Shown one piece after another: positions 57,510 through 64,000 of a stretch of DNA of 64,000 nucleotides (position 1 is its first letter; each line of letters starts with the position of its first letter). The notes below the pieces were generated by a model that was given only the letters and a program-made list of their open reading frames with translations, had not been told where the DNA came from and did no database searches. The position numbers and the translations under genes were made by a program. The stretch is from Mytilus californianus. Lineage: Eukaryota > Mollusca > Bivalvia > Mytilida > Mytilidae. Location of the stretch: positions 11,457,501 to 11,521,500 of the forward strand of contig NW_026262690.1 in NCBI RefSeq assembly GCF_021869535.1, read 5' to 3'.

Positions 57510-58680
57510 CTGTATCTTAAATGTACTCGTATCCAACTGTTACTGTTTAAACATAATATATTTATTGTATATATTTTTCATATTGTACTGAATTATATAA
57601 TGGCTGTCATCTTGAAATTTTGTATATTGTACTTATTTGGAGAGGATTATGTTAAGTTGTAATAACTTGTATCCAATCATATTGTTTATTTAGACAACAA
57701 AATATGTTTAAACTATGGCTGCATGTATATGTATAGGAAAAGAATTCCCAGTATATATTTTGTATGGAAATGGGCATATTTTTTTTTCAAGTTTTATGCT
57801 CTTTAGCTTTGGAAATTTAGATAAAAATGGCAAAGCAAAATTAAGAAACTTGTACAAGCTGGTGTACTAATACATGTTTTGTTGTAATTATTTTTGTCTC
57901 ATATCTCTTTTAAAGAATTTGAGTCAAAGTTAGAAATTCTATAATATGGATTGACCATATGTTATTTTGATTTTTTTTCTATAGCTGTGTTTTTACCAAT
58001 AACATGAAAATCCTTCAATTTAGTGTTAAACAAACAAATCATCCCCATTAGTAATAGTTAAGTAATTACAACAATTATTGATAGGGACTGTTGAGATTAA
58101 TTCGTGGCTTATTGTGGCGGATTTCCTTTTTTGAATGTTTCAATGACACCTTTGTTTTGTAAAACCAAAAATTTGATATTAAATAACTTCCATGGCAATC
58201 CTGACAAACTTTTAAAAAAGTTGCAGTGAAATTTAGGTTGATTAAATATGTTTTGTCAAAATTAAGGAGATGACATACAAGAAGCACCTTAATAAGGTAA
58301 ATTTAATTACCTTTGTGCAGGTGTGTTTAACAGGTAAAAAGAAAATCCTATTTTTCTTTAAACTCGTGTATTATTATTATAATGAATTCAAAAGCCCTTG
58401 TGATTTAAGTTTCACAGGATGTTGTTTATTTTTCAAAGGAAGTTATTTAGAATTTATTACTCTCCTACCAGGTGTAGTCTTTTTAATGAGTGTGCCCCAA
58501 TCAGGAGGTATTACTTTATAGTTTACCTCTAATCGAAAGAACAATTTAATCATTTCTTTAATTTTTGTATCCCTTTTAGATATATATATCTATATGCCAA
58601 ATTATAATAAGAATTCGATATATTTCTGATATAAGGTTAAACAATTTCAGTGATTTTGTTGGCTATAGTTACATCAGTTA
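57510..58680. other. LINE 3' region and spacer
   Basis: AT-rich. The segment after the LINE stop is probably its 3' untranslated region. I see nothing else that I can name. Confidence 0.35.
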
Positions 58681-58684
58681 AAGG

Positions 58685-59150
58685 ATAGTTATAACTGGTT
58701 GGTCTTGTGTGGACGAGGCGCGCGTCTTGCGTATTACATTTTAAACCTGGTACCTTTTGTTAGCTATTATTCGTATGTTTCTCTGTCCTATATGTCCTCC
58801 CATTTATTTGTATTGTAGTCCTTTCATGTAATGTTGTCATTTTAATGTTATATTTAACATTGCCATAAAGGCGGGAGGTTTGGCTAGCCACAAAACCATG
58901 TTCAACCCACCATTTCTTTCTTAAAATGTCCTGTACCAAGTCAGGAAAATGGCCAATGTTATATTATAGTTCGTTTCTGTGTGTGTTACATTTTAATGTT
59001 GTGTTTCTGTTGTGTCGTAGTTCTCCTCTTATATTTGATGTGTTTCCCTCAGTTTTAGTTTGTAACCCGGATTTGTTTTTTTCTCAGTCGATTTATGAAT
59101 TTCGAACAGCGGTATACTACTGTTGCCTTTATTTATACAGCTATTGTATG
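58685..59150 (+). repeat. Dispersed mussel repeat, copy 2
   Basis: Same as 48510-48955: ggtcttgtgtggacgaggcg, gccacaaaaccatgttcaac, atgtcctgtaccaagtcagg and cgaacagcggtatactactg. Similarity is about 90 percent by eye. Confidence 0.8.
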
Positions 59151-59169
59151 TAACCGGTAAATGGAAAAA

Positions 59170-59255
59170 AAGTTAAAAAAATCCTTAGGAAACAAAGTTC
59201 CAGGAAAAAAAATCATACAATCCCTAGGAAACAAAGTTCCAGGAAAAAATCACTA
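59170..59255. repeat. Two-copy short tandem repeat
   Basis: aggaaacaaagttccaggaa occurs twice, about 41 bp apart. Confidence 0.8.
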
Positions 59256-59359
59256 TGTGCATGTATAAAATAAATAATTGAAATGGAGTTTTTGAATGCA
59301 TAGAAAAAAGTCATGATATACTTGTATCAGATGAATTATTTCAAGTGGTAGATTTTTAA

Positions 59360-59650
59360 ATGTATATAGGAATAAGTCACAATATAGCAATTTTATTAAC
59401 AAATTTCATGATTATTTTTAGAAATTAAAGTAAAAATTACTATTTTCTTCATTTATTGTTTTAAAAATGAATAAATGAATAAGTATTAACTAATAAAATT
59501 ATGACGTATATAGGAAAATGTTACATTATAGCACAATTTTATCAACAGATTTCATGATTTGTTTTATGAGTTAAAGTGAAAATTAGTATTTTTCCTCATT
59601 TATTTTTTTAAAAATGAATAAATAAATAAATAAATATTAACTAATAAAAG
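59360..59650. repeat. Tandem duplication of about 145 bp at the inner end of the right arm
   Basis: Two copies of a unit from gtatataggaa through ttcatgatt to tattaactaataaaa, at about 59360-59505 and 59506-59650. Only the second takes part in the inverted repeat. Confidence 0.8.
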
Positions 59651-60246
59651 TGTAATAAAATTTGTTCTTTTTTTCGAAACTGGCTCTTAAACAAACAGGA
59701 AAAGTTTATTGTTTCCCTTTTTTAAATTAAAAAAACCTGTGAACTTTTTATTTAAGAATTTAGTTGAATTAAGCTTTGCTAAAACAAAACACATGGCAAA
59801 CAAGAATCACTTTAATTAGGTTTTATTACCCTCAGTACAGGTGTTTTTTTCAGTTAAAAGAACATCATTTTTTTACCAAGACTCAGACTTTAATTTGACT
59901 ATCTTGATTTGATAAATCTGATAATCATGTAAGGATATAAAAATCTATAAATATATCTTTACTTTATTGTGGACTTTTGTCATGTCAGTTAAAATATAGT
60001 TCTATAAACAGTTAAAATTGAAAAAGTAGAGGTTATTTGGTCAAGTATGGTTCAGACTGATCGAGTATTGTTCAGACTTTGGTCGAGTTTGGTTCCGACC
60101 TGTGGTCGAGTATGGTTCAGACTGAAAAAAATAGGTGGATAACTGGTTGAGTATTGGTTGAGTACAGGTCTAGAATGGGTTTAGACTGTTTCAGACTGGT
60201 AGAGTAATAGTTCAGACTTTTTTAAATGGCAAAGGTTAGGGTCAAG
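59536..60246 (-). repeat. Inverted-repeat arm, right
   Basis: Reverse complement of 54391-55061, from aacagatttcatgatttgtt to ggcaaaggttagggtcaag. The outer 200 bp hold the same degenerate tcgagtatggttcagact-type minisatellite. Confidence 0.88.
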
Positions 60247-61265
60247 TACAAATCAGTACAGTCGAGTATGGTTAAGATTTGGGTCGAGTAATATCGAGTA
60301 AATTTCAGACCAATTCAGACTGGTCGAGTAAAATCAGTACAGTCGAGTACAGATATAGGCAATTTTAGACTTTTACTGGTTTGTAGTTTATGGATATCTG
60401 GTTCGGGGAGTATTAAGCGGTTATGGGACATGTTTTCCTACGGATAATTGTATTGTGTCTTACATATTTTTCAACTGTAACAATCTCAATAAGCATTTTT
60501 TTTGCCTATACATTCAAAGCATAATGTATCAAAATTTTGAAATTTTTATGTAATTTATCAAGGTGACTAATTATGATGAAACACTAAATTATTAAAATAT
60601 GAAACACTGAAATAACAATTGTACTTTTAAGAACTGACTGACTTAATTTGTTATGTCTTATCATAACATTTTTTAGAGGTTCTGTACTATAATACCTTTT
60701 ATTTTCTACATAAGACATACCAAGTCAGGAATGTGACAGTTGTTATCCATTCATTTGATGTGTATGAGCTTTTGATTTTGCCATTTGATTAGTGACTTTC
60801 CGTTTTGAATTTTCCTCGGAGTTCGGTATTTTTGTGATTTTTATTTTTTTTAGACTTCTCAACAAAGATGTTTCCCGTCGGTTCACCAAACTTGATATTT
60901 TTGTGAGAAATCATATCTTACAATTAAAATAACTAAGTTGAACTGTGAGGTATTGCTTACTTATGATACCATCGCTTTACGTATTCGGTAAACATGAAGT
61001 TTATGAGCTGAGCAATGGATGCGAAAATGATGCATCCTCATATAAAGCCTTATATCATTTTTAGGGTGCCCTAATCAGTACTTTCCAAGAAAAAAATTAC
61101 GAAAATTTCATACATGGCTATTATGTGTAAAATACATATAAGTATTTGGTAAACAGAAGTTGATGAGCAATGAATGTGAAAATACTTCACACAGTATAGC
61201 ATGCTTATATGAAGCCTGGTATCAAATTCGGCGTCCTCTGATCCTGAGAAAAATATGATATACGA
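60247..61265. other. Insert in the right inverted arm
   Basis: Not present in the left arm. Holds more tcgag/cagac minisatellite (to about 60370), the direct repeat partner of 51875-52110 (60385-60600), and a dispersed mussel repeat at 60700-60850 (accaagtcaggaatgtgaca, gactttccgttttgaatttt, cctcggagttcggtattttt). No gene. Confidence 0.6.
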
Positions 61266-61269
61266 TATA

Positions 61270-61815
61270 CGAAAGCTTTATTTAGATTCGGTATAGTTAC
61301 AAACAACAAAACATTAGCTATATAAAGCTTTTAACCGAATACATACAAACATATACAACAATATAAAAAGCAAAACCATGCAAGCAAACTAAAAATAGAG
61401 AAGCACACATAAAAGTAAGCACAGCACAATCATGGCAAATCAAATTATAAATGTTAACATAAATATAAAAGAGCAAAGTAATATAAAAGAAGCACAGTGA
61501 TATAAAATTAAAGCTTATATACATGCAGAACAGCAAAATTCCGAGCCATTCCAGGACCGTATAAGACTCTTGAATTGAGAAAAACTGTTCTCCGTCCTTA
61601 AATTGTCCGGAAGACTGTTTCACAATGTAGCAGCAGCAAATTTGAAACTTTTCTTATCGTAAGTAGTAGTTTTTACATATGGAGTATCCAATATATTGTT
61701 ATTTCTGAAAGAATATTTCGATTGTTTTACCTTTAATAAGTCTTGTAAACATACAGGTGATAAGTCATTAACAATTTTAAAAGTTTCAATAGCCATTATT
61801 CTTATTCTTCTGACT
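61270..61815 (-). pseudogene. CR1-like LINE 3' end
   Basis: The - strand reads MAIETFKIVNDLSPVCLQDL near 61795, then KYSFRNNNILDTPYVKTTTY, KKSFKFAAATL, a stop where Trp is expected, and NSLPDNLRTENSFSQFKSLI. This is the typical C-terminal end of CR1/Jockey-like reverse transcriptase proteins. Only the 3' end is present. Confidence 0.82.
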
Positions 61816-61869
61816 TGACTCTTTTGACTTGAAAAATGCTATCTAGTAAATTTTCATATGAGCCAGAGA

Positions 61870-62582
61870 ATATAAAACTAGGAAGATGTGGTATGATTGC
61901 TAATGAGACAATGATTGACAATGAGACCAAATGACACAGAAATTAATAACTAGAGGTCACCGTACGGCTTTCAACAATGAGCAAAGTCCATACCACATAG
62001 TCACCTATAAAAGGCCCCGAAATGACAAATGTAAAACAATTCAGACGAGAAAACTAACGGCCTAATTTATGTACAAAACAATGAACGAAAAACGACCACT
62101 GAATTACCGGCTCCTGACTTGGGACAGGAACATCGTAATGTGGCAAGGTCAAACTAGTTTGAAGGCGCGCCAAACCTCCCCCTAATCTGGGACAGTGGTG
62201 TAACAGTACAACATAACAACAAACTATAAAAATCAATTAAAAAGGGCTTAACTCGTCAGATCGATACAAAGCAGAAATAAATCTAACAAAAAACAGAGTG
62301 GACGTGGCTGGGTTCTTATAAATCCCCACAACAAAAAGACACTAAGTACAGATCTGAGAGTACTCACAGTTACTGACAGCTAGTTCAAAGCCAATAAAAA
62401 CTAATAAAAAAATCATGCATCTAAGACTAAAAAATCAATCAGTACACATTTAACATCCAATGGATTAAAGACGTCATTAACAGTCAGAGAAAAACATGAC
62501 GTTGCGCAATGCCAAGATACAGGTATCGACAGATTGTAGAGCCATTAATGTGCATATGTATATAAAAATAATATTTAGTTTG
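61870..62582 (-). mobile_element. 3' tail of Penelope-like copy 4
   Basis: The best-preserved copy of the abundant mussel repeat: gtggtatgattgctaatgag, gaggtcaccgtacggctttc, aaaaggccccgaaatgacaa, ggcctaatttatgtacaaaa, ctcctgacttgggacaggaa. It joins directly to the reverse transcriptase fragment at 62583. Confidence 0.85.
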
Positions 62583-63190
62583 ATTTTAATTTACTGATAA
62601 CGAAATCAATATTAATACCAGTAAAACAATATTCAAAGATCTAATTATAGTGTTGAATTGGGAACCTTTTAAAATATGTTTAATTAAAGGATCGAGAAGT
62701 TTACCCGGATCGTATCTGAATTTCAGGGCTCGGATAACAACATCTCCGTAAAAATTAGGATGTGCTATCCCGTAAGAAATAAGTTTTCTACAGGTTAAAC
62801 CAAACTTCCAAACCAAATCTTTATATATATGGAAGAATTCAGTTAAGGTTTTAAGTAATTAGTGGTAACGAAATCCACGACTTAATATTTTACCTGTAAT
62901 ACAAAGATTACGTTCATTGAAATCCAAAACGTCACAACAGACACGGTCATATCGAACGAGTTGTGATATATAAACACCGTAAGATGGTGCCAAAGGAACA
63001 TCACCGTACAAAAAAGAAAATTAACAATACGGAACGAAAAATTGTCCCTTTTGTCGTAAATTTTAGTGTAGAGTTTCCCGTGTAAAACTGAAATATCTAA
63101 ATCTAGGAAAGGACAGTTATTGCCGTTTATATAAGGCCATTTCAGACTATTATTTGTTTGTAGTGATATACACCCTACTTTAAATATATG
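62583..63190 (-). pseudogene. Penelope-like reverse transcriptase C-terminal part, copy 4
   Basis: Near-identical inverted copy of 53275-53875. The - strand ORF 62586-62816 differs from ORF 53644-53874 at only a few residues (for example LISYGIAHP for LISNGVAHP). Same truncation point, so both derive from one duplication. Confidence 0.85.
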
Positions 63191-63199
63191 TGTGTGTGT

Positions 63200-63655
63200 C
63201 TTAAGGGGGACATTAAACTTATATCTGTAAAAAAAATTGTATTATCTTTTTTTATGTTATTGATTGGAATAGGTCTGACAGTCTGTCCATCAATCAGTTA
63301 AAAAGTTATACAACAGATGCGGATCAAGCATTTGAGGCAAAAGGCACGGGAAATCGTTGTTTTCAGTTGTCGCTTGAGTGTGCTAGAGGTCGTTGGTTCG
63401 TTTCAGAGCCAGCTGATCAATTTGTATTTGCTGCCTCTCGGCTAATCACACAGAATTTCAAAGTAAGAGCATCAGACTCGAAGTCAGATAAGTGAGTCCG
63501 GGAAATGTGACATGTCTTCCTGCGACCTATTACCTTGTACAGGATCCATATAGACCTTATTGTTGTTGGGGATCTTAACGGCTCTTGACTGTTTGACGTG
63601 ATATAACAATCACTTTTGTTTTGTGGAGTAATATGAGGAAAAGTATGCGATATGT
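63200..63655 (+). mobile_element. SINE copy, outer end of the right inverted arm
   Basis: Inverted copy of 52790-53265. It has a B-box-like gttggttcgtttc at about 63390, ttgctgcctctcggctaatc, and gtgacatgtcttcctgcgac, a body block shared with the SINE at 47130-47455. The TIR-like boundary of the inverted duplication falls near 63655. Confidence 0.7.
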
Positions 63656-63658
63656 AAT

Positions 63659-63711
63659 ATAGATACAATGAATAAGCGTTGATTCTTGAAAAAGAAACCA
63701 TGAGCCCGGAT
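63659..63711. repeat. Half of the cgccctccgggctc palindrome
   Basis: tagatacaatgaataagcgt through accatgagcccgg matches one arm and the centre of 17308-17416. The other arm is missing. Confidence 0.7.
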
Positions 63712-63714
63712 GCA

Positions 63715-63990
63715 CTGTATGATCAAATTTATAGATATTAGGGTTTGACCAACAGTATTGCGGTAAAAATTTCTTTCTTTCTAACTCAAATGTTCTACAA
63801 TTCATAATGTAATGGTACTCGTCACCAATGTCGTTTGAGTCACAGAGACGGCAGACTCTGTATTCTCTCGGTAATTCCTAAAACCTTTCAGATTCAATCG
63901 GCAGATGGTGACTACCACATCTATATTTGCATAATGTATAAATGAAATTGTAAGGTAAAAATGAAAAATATTTTTCAAATTGTTCATTTT
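63715..63990 (-). pseudogene. LINE C-terminal zinc-finger fragment
   Basis: The - strand reads CKYRCGSHHLPIE, YRVCRLC, IGDEYHYIMNCRTFELERKK and NIYKFDH, with one stop. This is the C-terminal Cys/His-rich region found in Jockey/CR1-like LINEs. It runs towards the window edge. Confidence 0.65.
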
Positions 63991-64000
63991 TTTAAAAATA

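Noticed and set aside
61318-61623. Hydrophobic 101-residue antisense open frame
   Set aside because: It reads partly through the 3' end of a LINE in a different frame and then T-rich 3' sequence.

Overview
The window looks like nuclear DNA of a bivalve mollusc, most likely a mussel of the genus Mytilus or a close relative. The evidence is AT-rich sequence, spliced animal genes with GT-AG introns, and many dispersed repeats that I recognise from mussel genomes: the repeat containing gattgccaatgagacaac, the tgaccttgacctcatttt tandem element, and the repeat ending in gaacagcggtatac. No database search was possible, so the genus is an inference.

Two protein-coding genes are clear, both on the + strand. 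From about 1.2 to 12.0 kb lies the 3' part (eleven visible exons) of an atypical soluble guanylate cyclase subunit: H-NOX domain, H-NOX-associated domain, coiled coil and cyclase catalytic domain. Its proximal heme histidine appears to be glutamine. From 25.6 to 44.7 kb lies a complete ten-exon ATG3, the E2-like enzyme that conjugates ATG8 to phosphatidylethanolamine. All exon phases join and the protein is 313 residues with the catalytic HPC motif.

The rest is repeat-rich. 12.8-25.3 kb holds a 44-bp minisatellite interrupted by later insertions, decayed Penelope-like reverse transcriptase copies with their 3' tails, tRNA-like Pol III sequences and a LINE lying just upstream of ATG3. ATG3 introns hold a foldback, a MITE with a clean 6-bp target duplication, a LINE 3' end, a 120-bp array and antisense LINE fragments. 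48-64 kb is a nested repeat domain with a long inverted duplication (52.8-55.06 kb against 59.5-63.65 kb) around a broken LINE.

The most unusual signal is that several 5' splice junctions have been tandemly copied into the following intron. ATG3 exon 7 plus its donor is amplified in about 70-bp units (sixteen splice-site positions, twelve with intact GAAGTAAGT). ATG3 exon 4 plus donor is repeated about four more times. A guanylate cyclase exon end plus donor is copied in 38-bp units. A fourth junction has a 16-bp duplication starting exactly at the donor GT. I know of no name for this pattern.
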